The notes under the pieces are model-generated. The model did no database searches and was not told where the DNA came from. It saw only the letters and a list, made by a program, of their open reading frames with translations. Shown piece after piece: positions 17,148-26,505 of a stretch of 64,000 nt of DNA. The translations under genes were made by a program, and so were the position numbers. Each line of letters opens with the position of its first letter. The first letter of the stretch is position 1. Source of the stretch: Candidatus Omnitrophota bacterium (GTDB lineage Bacteria > Hinthialibacterota > Hinthialibacteria > OLB16). Where the stretch lies: contig JACKFH010000008.1 in the NCBI GenBank assembly GCA_020632575.1, positions 62,001 through 126,000 of the forward strand, written 5' to 3'.

Positions 17148-18179
17148 ATGAAGTGTGTGCGTAGCGGTTTGATTGTTGGGATATTGACGGTGGCGATGGT
17201 CGGCTGGAACGCGCCGGGTTTCGCCCAAGAGGCGGTTGTGGCGAAAGAATTCATTTACGAGACGGCTCCTTTCCCCTCCTGTCACGCATCGACTCTGGTG
17301 GAGGTCGAGCCCGGGCACATTTTGGCTGCCTGGTTTGGGGGAACCCATGAAAAGCACCCCGATGTGGGCATCTGGATTTCCCATCGAGAGAACGGCAAAT
17401 GGTCCACTCCGGTCGAGGTGGCCCAGCACGAAGACGTGCCGACCTGGAATCCGGTGCTTTGGAAGGACAACCAGACGGGGGAAATTCAGCTTTATTACAA
17501 AGCGGGCCCCGACCCTCGGACCTGGAGTGGTCTGTTGATCCGCTCCCAAGATGGCGGAAAAACGTGGTCCGACTACGAATTTCTTCCTGCCGGCGTCCTG
17601 GGTCCGATCAAAAACAAACCTTACCAGCTCGAGGATGGGACTTTGATATGCGGAAGTTCGGTTGAGGCCTGGCAGGTGTGGGGATGCCATTGCGAAATCA
17701 CCGAGGATGGCGGACGCTCCTGGCGTTTCTCACCCCCCATCAACCTTCCGGATAACCTCAACGGCTTGATTCAGCCCACCATTTTCCGAACAAGCCCCCG
17801 GGAACTCCGCATGCTGATGCGGTCGCGCGGCATTGGAAGAATCGCCACCGCGGTTTCTTATGATGGTGGCGAAAACTGGAGCGACGCCGAATTGACCGAT
17901 CTGCCTCACCCGGGATCGGGCATCGATGCTGTCGATCTGGCTGATGGCCAAATCGCGTTGGTCTACAACCACACGGAACGCGGCCGTTCCCCCCTTAATC
18001 TCGGCATTTCAAAAGATGGCGGCGTCAATTGGGATAACGCGCTTGAACTCGAGAACGAACCGGGTTCGGAGTTTTCCTATCCCGCGGTGATTCAACTTTC
18101 AGATGGGAATATTGCCACCACCTATACCTGGAAACGCGAAAAGGTCCGGTTCGTGATCATCGATCCGGATAAACTCTAA
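17148..18179 (+). CDS. Exported BNR-repeat sialidase-family protein
   Basis: 343 residues from the ATG behind GGAGGAG. Signal peptide (SGLIVGILTVAMVGWNAPGFA) then a sialidase-like propeller. Asp boxes: SQDGGKTWSDY, TEDGGRSWRFSP, SYDGGENWSDA and SKDGGVNWDNA. The segment HASTLVEVEPGHILAAWFGG with HEKHPDVGIWIS is typical of the exo-alpha-sialidase-like group found in sulfatase-rich genomes. True sialidase activity is not certain. Followed by two overlapping inverted repeats and comF on the same strand. Confidence 0.82.
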   Translation: MKCVRSGLIVGILTVAMVGWNAPGFAQEAVVAKEFIYETAPFPSCHASTLVEVEPGHILAAWFGGTHEKHPDVGIWISHRENGKWSTPVEVAQHEDVPTWNPVLWKDNQTGEIQLYYKAGPDPRTWSGLLIRSQDGGKTWSDYEFLPAGVLGPIKNKPYQLEDGTLICGSSVEAWQVWGCHCEITEDGGRSWRFSPPINLPDNLNGLIQPTIFRTSPRELRMLMRSRGIGRIATAVSYDGGENWSDAELTDLPHPGSGIDAVDLADGQIALVYNHTERGRSPLNLGISKDGGVNWDNALELENEPGSEFSYPAVIQLSDGNIATTYTWKREKVRFVIIDPDKL

Positions 18180-18191
18180 AGTTGGACGTAT

Positions 18192-18240
18192 CGGCTCCTC
18201 GCCCGCTGCGGGCGAGGAGCCGTAAAGATTTCCTTTACGG
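18192..18240 (+). terminator. Two overlapping, mutually exclusive hairpins between the sialidase-like gene and comF
   Basis: First hairpin: a perfect 14-bp stem, 18192-18205 with 18209-18222, and a three-base loop. Second: CCGTAAAG (18220-18227) with CTTTACGG (18233-18240), loop ATTTC. They share three bases, so both cannot form fully at once. There is no U-tract after either, so a simple intrinsic terminator is doubtful; attenuation or mRNA stabilisation is possible. Confidence 0.5.
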
Positions 18241-18257
18241 AGAAGGCTTCCAATCAC

Positions 18258-18977
18258 ATGCTCTCCGCCCTTGTCGAGTCGAGTCTCAATCTGGTCTTCC
18301 CTCCTACCTGTCTGGGGTGCGGAGACAGGATTCATTCTCCGGACAACCGACTCTTTCTTTGCGGCCCATGCGAAACAAAGATCGATCGAATTGGGGGAGC
18401 CATTTGCCAGAGATGTGGAGCTCCGACCGAGTCCGCCCAAGTTCAGAAATGCAAACGCTGTCCCACCTTCGAGTCGTTCTATATGGCGAGCCGAAGCGCG
18501 ACTGTTTACTCGACGCCGATTCGCGAACTGATCCATGAGTTTAAATTCAAGGGGAGTCGGAGAGTCCGGCCGCTCCTGTGCGACCTGTTTGTGCGGGGTG
18601 CAAACCGGCACTTGGAGTCAAAAGATTTTGACCTGATCGTTCCGGTCCCATTGCACTGGTGGCGACAGTTCCGGCGCGAATTCAATCAGGCCGAAATATT
18701 GGGGGAGAGTTTATCCGAGTCGTGGGGCATCCCTCTGGTTCTGAACTCAGTTAGACGGGTTCGGATGACACCCCCTCAAAGCGGACTCTCGGGGAGGTGG
18801 CGAGAGCGGAACATCCAGGGGGCTTTCCAGCCGGGGGCGCGTGGGTTGGCTGGCGCAAGAGTCCTGCTGGTCGACGATGTCATGACCACTGGCCGGACAT
18901 TGGCTGCCTGTTCTTCCGCATTGCTCAAGGCTGGAGCGACGAGCGTGGTGGGGTATACTCTTTCCCGGAGGCTTTGA
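18258..18977 (+). CDS. ComF-family phosphoribosyltransferase-like protein
   Basis: 239 residues. An N-terminal zinc-ribbon part (CLGCGDRI, LCGPCETK, CQRCGAP, CKRCP) is followed by a phosphoribosyltransferase domain with the PRPP loop VLLVDDVMTTGRTLA and the preceding RERNIQGAF. ComF proteins take part in DNA uptake in competent bacteria and are widespread elsewhere. With pilB/pilC-type genes also in this window a competence role is possible but unproven. Confidence 0.92.
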   Translation: MLSALVESSLNLVFPPTCLGCGDRIHSPDNRLFLCGPCETKIDRIGGAICQRCGAPTESAQVQKCKRCPTFESFYMASRSATVYSTPIRELIHEFKFKGSRRVRPLLCDLFVRGANRHLESKDFDLIVPVPLHWWRQFRREFNQAEILGESLSESWGIPLVLNSVRRVRMTPPQSGLSGRWRERNIQGAFQPGARGLAGARVLLVDDVMTTGRTLAACSSALLKAGATSVVGYTLSRRL

Positions 18978-19013
18978 GTAAGCCGTTTTATCTCTAGCGA
19001 CTTGTTGAAATCG

Positions 19014-20471
19014 ATGGACGAAAAATCAACCCAGACCCCACGGCGTTTTGGCGATGACCCCTATTGGTTGCCGCTCTTATTGCTGGCCTTTTCCGACGCA
19101 CTCGTCTTCGCGGGGTCGATGTGGCTCGCCTATGTGGTTCGGTTCTACTCGCCACTCGAGGGATTGTTTCCGCTTCAAGCCGGTTGGGATCCCCCGTCCT
19201 TCTCCTTGTTTTTCAAATTCGGTCTCGCGGCGGCGATCATCGGAGTGGCGGTCTTCGAACGGTTGGGTTTTTACCGCGCGCGAATTGGAATGGATCGGCG
19301 CGTCCATATCCTCCGAATCATCTTCGGGGTTATCGTTGTCAATCTGATCCTTCAAGCCTTCCTCAGCTTGACCGCCACCCCATTATCGAGGGGAACTCGG
19401 ATTGTCGCCTTCTGCCTGACCATTCCCCTTGCCGTCCTCGCGCACTATTTTCTGAAGAACGCTCACCACAGCATGTTGAGAAGAGGGTGGGGCTATAGGC
19501 GGACCCTCCTCATCGCCGCCAATCGAGAGAGCGTTCCTCATATTCTTCAAGAGATTGGCGGGGGTCACGGTTCCGAATTTCTCATCGCCGGAGTGCAACT
19601 CAGCGATCTGGAGGCTTCAGCCGATTTTGAGGGAGAGAGTGTTGGCGAGATCCCGATACTCGGAAATCCGATCCTCGACCTCAGAAGGACTATTGCGCGA
19701 GGGGATATCGACACCGTCTTTATCGGCCTTGAGGCGGATCAAATCGATTGGGTCCCTCAAATCATCGAGCATTGTGAAGCCTTCCAGGTCGATTATTTTC
19801 TAACCTCAGACCTGTTTGAGAAACTGCTCGACAAAGTCCAAGTCGATGGGAAGGTTTTGGCGCCTGTTCTTTCTCTTGGAGACACTCCCCTTTCCGGGTC
19901 CGGAGTGGTGCTCAAACGGTTGATGGACCTCGCTGGCTCGGCGGCTTTGATATTGGTCTGTCTGCCGGTTTGGGCGATGGTTGCAGTCCTAATCAAACTC
20001 GATTCAAAGGGGCCCCTTTTCTATAAGCAGGAGCGCATCGGCCATGACGGTCGAACCTTCGAGGTTATCAAGTTTCGAACCATGCGTCCGGACGCCGAGG
20101 TGGAATCGGGGCCGGTCTGGTCAACCCAGGATGACCCTCGTCGGACCCGGCTCGGGAAATTCCTCAGAGAAACGAATCTGGATGAAACGCCACAATTTAT
20201 CAATGTTTTTCGTGGCGAAATGTCGTTGGTGGGGCCGCGACCCGAGAGACCTTACTTCGTCAACCAATTCAAAAAAGAAATCCCGAGCTACATGAAACGC
20301 CACATGGTCAAGTCGGGCATCACCGGCTGGGCTCAAGTCAATGGCCTCCGCGGGGACACCTCCATCGAGGAGCGCACGGTCTACGACATGTGGTATATCG
20401 AACACTGGAGTGTGTGGCTCGACCTGAGGATTCTCTTCCGAACTCTCAAAGCGACTGAAAACGCGCATTGA
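19014..20471 (+). CDS. Polyprenyl-phosphate glycosylphosphotransferase (exopolysaccharide initiation)
   Basis: 485 residues from the ATG of MDEKSTQTPRR; a TTG four codons earlier is an alternative. Four to five N-terminal membrane helices (to about residue 150), a CoA-binding-like middle domain, another helix near residue 305, then the bacterial sugar transferase domain: YKQERIGHDGRTFEVIKFRTM, LRETNLDETPQFINVF and GEMSLVGPRPE. It transfers a sugar phosphate to undecaprenyl phosphate, as WcaJ and WbaP do. It lies a few kb from an exosortase, a pairing common for EPS loci, though no other EPS genes are adjacent. Confidence 0.92.
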   Translation: MDEKSTQTPRRFGDDPYWLPLLLLAFSDALVFAGSMWLAYVVRFYSPLEGLFPLQAGWDPPSFSLFFKFGLAAAIIGVAVFERLGFYRARIGMDRRVHILRIIFGVIVVNLILQAFLSLTATPLSRGTRIVAFCLTIPLAVLAHYFLKNAHHSMLRRGWGYRRTLLIAANRESVPHILQEIGGGHGSEFLIAGVQLSDLEASADFEGESVGEIPILGNPILDLRRTIARGDIDTVFIGLEADQIDWVPQIIEHCEAFQVDYFLTSDLFEKLLDKVQVDGKVLAPVLSLGDTPLSGSGVVLKRLMDLAGSAALILVCLPVWAMVAVLIKLDSKGPLFYKQERIGHDGRTFEVIKFRTMRPDAEVESGPVWSTQDDPRRTRLGKFLRETNLDETPQFINVFRGEMSLVGPRPERPYFVNQFKKEIPSYMKRHMVKSGITGWAQVNGLRGDTSIEERTVYDMWYIEHWSVWLDLRILFRTLKATENAH

Positions 20472-20496
20472 CCGCTCGGTCGATTTCAATCGACTT

Positions 20497-21780
20497 TCAA
20501 CGTCCGGGGATCGCGGGTTGAGTCCATGCCGTCTCCAGATCACCCGCTTTGAACGGGTTCTCCTGTTCCTTGGAGGAGATGATTTTCGCCCGGACATAGA
20601 GCTCATCGCCATTAAGTTGATAGACCGCCGGATTCTCCGTGGTTTCAAGAAGCGTCTCACCGATCTTATCCGAATAGATCTTGCTTGCGCCAGCCACGGG
20701 TTTCCCGTCCTCGCCGATTTTAGGTTCCGAAGTCGGATCAAAGTCTTTTCGCGTACCGAAGAACTTTGTGGTGTATGCCACTCCCTCCTCGGCCTCGATA
20801 CCTACCGTCATTTTCATACCGTCGAAAGAGATCGATTCCAGGGTCACACCGGTGGAGGCGTAAAAACTTCCCTCTTTCATCGCCGCGATGATCGATTCGG
20901 GAGTCAGGGAATCGGAGAGGACCTGGATCCACCCTCGCCCCGAGTTGGACTCCCCAATCGCCCGCTTGAAGTAATCATGGGTGTCGTCCGTGCCCACACC
21001 GTAGAGGATCCGACCATCTCCCCTCCTTTGCCTCATCGAAAGAACGATGTCCCAAATGCGATCCGTGGGATGGAATCCCTTGGCCTCATTTCCCCAATTG
21101 TCCACGGAGGGGTGTCCATTATAGACCTCAAAGAACTGAAGTTTGGGGACATCCAACAAGGCCTCCACCGGAACGCCCGAGGAAAAGTTGGGGTGATTCA
21201 ATGAGGTGAGCATTGGGATGCTCAACTCCATGCTCTGTTTCTCGAGCGTCTCGACCGCGGAATGAAGTGCAGCTTCGGGGGAGACATTGTTAATGGGCGG
21301 AATAACCCGCTGAATATTTAAAGCGTTGACATGCACGGCTGGAAAGATGGAAGTGATCTCCTCGGCCTGAATAAGCAAGAATTCTCCGGGTCGTTCGAAA
21401 TGCTCCTTGATCTCAGGCAGGGTCTTCAGTCGCATGTACTGAGTTCCATCCTGCACCGCAAGATTCACCCACTGATCCCCGAATCGCTCCTTGATCTGCT
21501 CGACCCGCTCCGGAGTCAGCCTCCCGTTTTCGGTCACGGGAAAGGGTTTCACCATCGAGCCATCGGACAAGATGTTGTGGTCGGAAAGACCCAAAAAGTT
21601 ATAACCATGGTCGCAGTACCACGCCACCGACACCTCCGGGGCCGCGTCTCCATCGCTCCACAAGGTGTGAGTGTGGATGTTCCCCTTGTACCAGCGTTTC
21701 CCCCCATCGGCCTTGAGATCGAAGGCCGTTGCCTCCAGCGAAAAAAGCAGTAACCAGCAAACAATGATTCGAATTCGCAT
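20497..21780 (-). CDS. Exported PHP-domain phosphoesterase-like protein
   Basis: 427 residues. A signal peptide (IIVCWLLLFSLEATA) precedes a PHP metal-binding domain: KGNIHTHTLWSDGDA near residue 33, FLGLSDHNILSD, and a later YGVGTDDTHDY. These His/Asp clusters bind the metal ions. An exported PHP protein is unusual for this mostly cytoplasmic fold, but such proteins occur in glycan-degrading lineages. It follows the GHL6-type gene on the same strand by 52 bases. Substrate unknown. Confidence 0.82.
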   Translation of the reverse strand: MRIRIIVCWLLLFSLEATAFDLKADGGKRWYKGNIHTHTLWSDGDAAPEVSVAWYCDHGYNFLGLSDHNILSDGSMVKPFPVTENGRLTPERVEQIKERFGDQWVNLAVQDGTQYMRLKTLPEIKEHFERPGEFLLIQAEEITSIFPAVHVNALNIQRVIPPINNVSPEAALHSAVETLEKQSMELSIPMLTSLNHPNFSSGVPVEALLDVPKLQFFEVYNGHPSVDNWGNEAKGFHPTDRIWDIVLSMRQRRGDGRILYGVGTDDTHDYFKRAIGESNSGRGWIQVLSDSLTPESIIAAMKEGSFYASTGVTLESISFDGMKMTVGIEAEEGVAYTTKFFGTRKDFDPTSEPKIGEDGKPVAGASKIYSDKIGETLLETTENPAVYQLNGDELYVRAKIISSKEQENPFKAGDLETAWTQPAIPGR

Positions 21781-21832
21781 CTTGAGTATTCCTTCAATTC
21801 TTCACGATCGATCGTGGTCGATGACGATGAGT

Positions 21833-24004
21833 CTATGCATAGGACAGCGCCAACACCCTCAAAGTCTCCAAAACCGGGACCTCGAATTCTAGTCTGTCGG
21901 ATTCCCCCACGAATTCAACCTCTTCTCCATTGGGCATCAACTGCACAGCATCGACCCGGGACACAGGAAGCCGGACTTTCGCCAGAATCCCGTGAATGGG
22001 GATGTTGGGGAGATCCCTCTGGAAGTTGACCAGGGAGAGCAGATACCTCTTTCGATCGGGCTGGTGAAAAAGAGTCGCCTCCACACTCCCCGGCGCTTCG
22101 ATTTCGAAACTGAAATCGCCCCCCAACATTCGAATCGCCCGAATAAATGTTGGTTCGAGGTTTTCAAAACGTTCCAAAACGCTCGAGCAGTAGATCGATC
22201 GTCCTTTCCCAAAGGAGTTGGAAACAATCTCCGCGTAATCCGTGGCTTCCCAGGGCGGGTTGCTATGAATGGAGGAAAACTTTTCGGAGTCCGGAGCAGA
22301 CCAGGGAAGGGTGGTGGTCGCTAACACGGCGCTCCCATCATTGGCTCTGACTTTCATCCAATCGCCTTTGACATAAGCCGGATACTTTTGAGTCCACTCG
22401 GAAAGAAGTTCCCTCCCCACCGTTGTCGGACTGAGATAGTGTTCCTTATCCTCCCACACCGGTTCATCGATTGAGACGCCAAACACATCCGACAACATGA
22501 AATCCGGGTGTCGTCTCCCGGTTTTCGTCACCAAGGAGGTGCATCCGCTAGCATAGAGGGACCCGCCCTGACGCACCCAATCCCGGATAAGTTCGGCTTC
22601 CTCCTCATCCATCATGTTGATATTGGGAAGGACCAGAACCTTTATTCCCGAGAGATCTACTAAGGATTTCTTCGAGACGACTCCAAACGGTATGTGGTTG
22701 GAGATCAACCATCTTGCCGCTTGCATGGCCGCTTCGGTGTGGGAATCGTCCCTGTTGGGATTCGCGACGGAACTGCCATTGCCCCGGAAATCGAATTTGG
22801 ATTCGAGGCTGTAATAGATCGCGACATCCCGAACCCGCTCCCCGCCGAGGTTGGAGTAATACCCCATCAGATCCTCGAACACTTCGCCCATTCTCTCATG
22901 TGCGTTCGGGTTCACTGTCCCGATCGGATCGATGGCGTCGATAAAGACAAAAGCGGCCTGATCGGCGATGGAGGAGGCCGCCTTGGCTTTCAATAAGTCC
23001 TTCGATTTCTTTCCGGTGTGGTCGTGTAGGCTGACACTGAAACTGGTCTCGTAGGCAAAGGGTTTGTTCGGGGTCAGTTCCTCGAGGAGTTTTCGGACAA
23101 AGGATCCCTGAAGGGCGTCCCCGTAAAAATCGCCCTGGAGGAAATCGTTCTGCTCAATCAGAGGCGCCGCCACTCCAAATGTCCAGTTGAGAGGATAGGT
23201 CGAGGATTGATGTTCCACGGAGGCTTCGGGTTTGAGTTCGCGAACCGTTCCAGAGGGAATGGAGGCGAAATCGGCCAGCCATTCCTCCCGTTTTCTCTGG
23301 AGCGCCACCCACTTCTCGTCGAACCAATCGACTGCCCGGGGTATCTCACCTCCCACCTCCTCGGCGAAACGTTTTTGACAGGAGTCGCAGTAACAAACCC
23401 CGACCCAAAAAGTCATGTCGAACCGCATGCCCTCGAAATCGAATTTCGCGCAGATCTCTTGAGTCCAGGCGCGGACATACTCTCGATATCCCGGCGAGTT
23501 CGGACAGACCAGACGATAACGCCCCCCCTTCCCCCACGGCGTTCCATCCGCGGTTTTCATCGCCCAATCCGGATGATGATCGAACGCCCAATCGTCATGG
23601 ATCAATGAGGTGTAGAGCACAACCGCGATCCCCGCTTCGTGGCAAGCATCGATCAGTTCCTGGGTCAGGTTCCTTCCTTTCAGGCCCCGGTGTTGTTGGC
23701 CGATCCCGGTCGGATGGTTGAACAAACCGACATGGGAGTGGCAGTACAAAACAATTGACTGGGCTTTCGATTTTTTCAGAGTGGATACAAATTGATTGGG
23801 ATCGACCTCGGATAAGAACTTGTCGTCCCAATCCGAGATATGCATGTCGATGACCGCTCTCCGGTAGGCGGTCTTATACCAGGGTTGAGATTCCGATTCA
23901 CTGTACGCCCTCGGCATGATGAGGGGGCCTATTTGTGTCGCGGCTAAAGAGGCCGCGGTCGCTTTCAAAAAGTCTCTTCGTGGGAACGGTTCAAGATCGA
24001 ACAT
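21833..24004 (-). CDS. Tat-exported GHL6-type glycoside-hydrolase-like protein
   Basis: 723 residues from the ATG with a GGAGG box eight bases upstream. The N-terminus has a Tat signal (PFPRRDFLKATAASLAA). The first half is a TIM-barrel typical of hypothetical glycoside hydrolase family GHL6 (YTSLIHDDWAFDHHPDWA, then GYREYVRAWTQEICAKFDFEGMR in pieces, and MTFWVGVCYCDSCQ). The second half has a trimerisation-like domain (VLVLPNINMMDEEEAELI) and a C-terminal beta-sandwich. Enzymatic activity of the family is not well established. Cotranscribed with the downstream PHP gene. Confidence 0.72.
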   Translation of the reverse strand: MFDLEPFPRRDFLKATAASLAATQIGPLIMPRAYSESESQPWYKTAYRRAVIDMHISDWDDKFLSEVDPNQFVSTLKKSKAQSIVLYCHSHVGLFNHPTGIGQQHRGLKGRNLTQELIDACHEAGIAVVLYTSLIHDDWAFDHHPDWAMKTADGTPWGKGGRYRLVCPNSPGYREYVRAWTQEICAKFDFEGMRFDMTFWVGVCYCDSCQKRFAEEVGGEIPRAVDWFDEKWVALQRKREEWLADFASIPSGTVRELKPEASVEHQSSTYPLNWTFGVAAPLIEQNDFLQGDFYGDALQGSFVRKLLEELTPNKPFAYETSFSVSLHDHTGKKSKDLLKAKAASSIADQAAFVFIDAIDPIGTVNPNAHERMGEVFEDLMGYYSNLGGERVRDVAIYYSLESKFDFRGNGSSVANPNRDDSHTEAAMQAARWLISNHIPFGVVSKKSLVDLSGIKVLVLPNINMMDEEEAELIRDWVRQGGSLYASGCTSLVTKTGRRHPDFMLSDVFGVSIDEPVWEDKEHYLSPTTVGRELLSEWTQKYPAYVKGDWMKVRANDGSAVLATTTLPWSAPDSEKFSSIHSNPPWEATDYAEIVSNSFGKGRSIYCSSVLERFENLEPTFIRAIRMLGGDFSFEIEAPGSVEATLFHQPDRKRYLLSLVNFQRDLPNIPIHGILAKVRLPVSRVDAVQLMPNGEEVEFVGESDRLEFEVPVLETLRVLALSYA

Positions 24005-24159
24005 GAGAGAGCCTCCAGCCTCGGATGGGTATACACCGAGTCCATCCATCTGAGAATGGGGGATTTTTAAGAGAATCCCAGTCAACCCGACCGCTCCTTG
24101 CTTCCCCACCTCACCCCATTAGTATCCGGGAATACCAAACACGCAAGGAGATTGTCTTC

Positions 24160-26262
24160 ATGAAATCTTTCAGCCCCCTCCTTTTTTCGATTCTCATCCT
24201 TTCATTTTGCCAAATAACCCTCTCAAAAGACTTGCTGGATATCACCTGGGAGGGATCCGGAGAAAAGATGTACCAAACCGGGTTCATGAAGGGAATGCAA
24301 AAGGACGGGAAGGGAGGAGCCTGCCTCTTCAAGGTCGACCTGATCGAAAATGACGCTCCGGGCTCGGGGATGAGCGAGAAAGGGGTTTGCGAAGATCCGA
24401 TTTGGGGACTCAGTCGGGCTCGCAAGGTGTTCAATCTGGAGGAACCACGCGCAGACAAGGCTTATCTTGTGTTGTTCACCTACTCGGAGAATCCCCCGCA
24501 CCCCCTCCATTTCCGAGTCAATGATTACAAGGGGCAGATCACCAAAAACAATCGCGAGACCTACCGGTGGCAGGAGTTCCCGGCCGATGCCTTGCGAAAG
24601 GGAGAAAACATCATCGAACTGTCGTGCCCAGAGGCGCAGTCCGCAACCGATGGATGGAGCATCTACCTGGCTCGCGCCGATGAGTTTCTATCTGGGGGAG
24701 GCAATCCGATTAACGTTGGAGACACCAGTTTCAAGTCCTTCGATGGGGGTGAGACCTGGCACGAAAGCCCGTTTGGTCCTCATGGCGATGACCGTGCCGA
24801 GTACACGGTGCGACTGAGTTTCGACCGCTACATCGATGAGGGGTGGGTGGCTAGTCCGGTGATCGATCTCTGGCGAGGGGAGTCGGACGATTTCATCATC
24901 CCCATTCGCGGCGTCTTAAAACTGGCGCTTGATATCGACGGGGACACTCCCAAAGGTACGGAGATCACCTATTACCTCCGCGCCGGTTTCAGTGCGGACC
25001 CTCACGCCGAGGATTGGCAACCTTATGAAGAAGTCGGCAAGGGAGATCAGCTCCATTTCGTTTTCGACGAACGCGCCCTGAACCGGAGGTATATTCAGTT
25101 CAAAGCGGTTCTTACTACCGAAAACCCGTTGGTGACCCCCACCATCCAGTCCGCAAAAGTCTCGGCCGAGGTCGAGCAACGTTCACCCGAGGCGGACAAT
25201 ATCAAAGTTGTGTCTCTTGATAATCCGGATATCGCTTATTCCTCGATCAATTGGAAATGGGAGAAAGCCGACCGCCCCGAGTTCGAGGAACTCCGCCAGC
25301 GCGAGAACCTCGACGAGGTTATCCAGGGCAGCCGCACCACTTTCGATGCTCAGGTCAAACTCCTGGACCACGCTACCAAGCGTTGGCAGAAGGGTGGCCC
25401 CATCCCCGAGTACCCGGGATGGGATGCGATGAGCATTCTCGATCGGGCCGATCGTGCGGGCAGCGGGGGAATGTGCATTCAGTCCAACAACCTTCTCGCC
25501 GGTTTCTATCAGGCGTACGGGTGGCAAGCGCGTCTTGTGAACATCGTGTCTCATGAGGTTTGCGAGGTGTGGAATGACGAATTCGCGAAATGGATCTATA
25601 TGGATGCGAGCACGGTCGACCAATACCTCTACGACCGGGAGACCTGCGAGCCGCTCAGTCTACTAGACCTCCATCGCATGCACCTCAAAGACTTCTTCCC
25701 AGGGAAGAAGATCGATTGGATGAACGACTATGTGAGCCGTCAGGACGAACCCGACCCGAGCCCCGTGGGAAGAGGATCCCTCGAGCATGGAGTGAAACCC
25801 TTTGACGCTTATTTGTTGACCACTTTCATGAGAATGGTCCCCCGTAACAATTGGTATGAGGAGCCAACCCCTCGTCCCCTCTCGCATGGCTCCTCATGGT
25901 GGCCCTGGAATGGTTATGTGAATTGGTACGACGAACAAACTCCGCCCAAGCGACAATACTCCTGGCACACCGATCGCCCACAGGACATGTGGCCCGACCT
26001 CAACCTGGTCCACATCGACGCCACCACCGCCTTCGCGAACGACCGAGTCTTCCTGGCCTTCTCCACCTACACACCCAATTTCGACCATTACGAAGTCAAT
26101 GTGGATGACACCGGCTGGAAAGAAGTCGGCGACCGCTGGGTCTGGCTCATGCAGTCGGGGAGGAACAAACTCCAAGTGCGTGCGGTGAACGAACTTGACG
26201 CAAAAGGAAATCCCTCGGAGGTGGTACTGAATTACGCGGATGCACCATGGAAGCAACGGTAA
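24160..26262 (+). CDS. Exported transglutaminase-core protein
   Basis: 700 residues starting nine bases after an AAGGAG box. A signal peptide (PLLFSILILSFCQITLS) is followed by beta-rich sandwich regions, then a transglutaminase-like core whose Cys-His-Asp triad can be read: Cys439 (GSGGMCIQSN), His465 (VSHEVCEVW) and Asp482 (WIYMDAST). This fold includes peptidases and amidases as well as cross-linkers, so a peptidase or cell-wall role is possible. It diverges from the GHL6-type gene. Confidence 0.75.
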   Translation: MKSFSPLLFSILILSFCQITLSKDLLDITWEGSGEKMYQTGFMKGMQKDGKGGACLFKVDLIENDAPGSGMSEKGVCEDPIWGLSRARKVFNLEEPRADKAYLVLFTYSENPPHPLHFRVNDYKGQITKNNRETYRWQEFPADALRKGENIIELSCPEAQSATDGWSIYLARADEFLSGGGNPINVGDTSFKSFDGGETWHESPFGPHGDDRAEYTVRLSFDRYIDEGWVASPVIDLWRGESDDFIIPIRGVLKLALDIDGDTPKGTEITYYLRAGFSADPHAEDWQPYEEVGKGDQLHFVFDERALNRRYIQFKAVLTTENPLVTPTIQSAKVSAEVEQRSPEADNIKVVSLDNPDIAYSSINWKWEKADRPEFEELRQRENLDEVIQGSRTTFDAQVKLLDHATKRWQKGGPIPEYPGWDAMSILDRADRAGSGGMCIQSNNLLAGFYQAYGWQARLVNIVSHEVCEVWNDEFAKWIYMDASTVDQYLYDRETCEPLSLLDLHRMHLKDFFPGKKIDWMNDYVSRQDEPDPSPVGRGSLEHGVKPFDAYLLTTFMRMVPRNNWYEEPTPRPLSHGSSWWPWNGYVNWYDEQTPPKRQYSWHTDRPQDMWPDLNLVHIDATTAFANDRVFLAFSTYTPNFDHYEVNVDDTGWKEVGDRWVWLMQSGRNKLQVRAVNELDAKGNPSEVVLNYADAPWKQR

Positions 26263-26321
26263 TGTCGATTTTTTTTGCGCCTACCAAAATCTCCCAAGGA
26301 TAGGTTCAGTCAAAATTCTGA

Positions 26322-26349
26322 TTGACCCTTTGTTTGCTTCACCTATCAT
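26322..26349 (+). promoter_or_regulatory. Sigma-70-like promoter for the repeat surface protein
   Basis: TTGACC (26322-26327) and TATCAT (26344-26349) with a 16-base spacer, about 155 bases before the start of the downstream gene. Only a sequence match. Confidence 0.45.
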
Positions 26350-26505
26350 ATTCGTCGACCCAACAACACCGGGCTGCGATTCACCACTTCTCTTCGCCAT
26401 ATCCTATCGAACGACCTGTTTTGATCAGGGTTCGAGAGTCCCTTGCCGCCCGGAGGCTTTATCTCGGTTCGAAGTCGGATCGAATAAATGACGGAGGCAT
26501 GCCCC

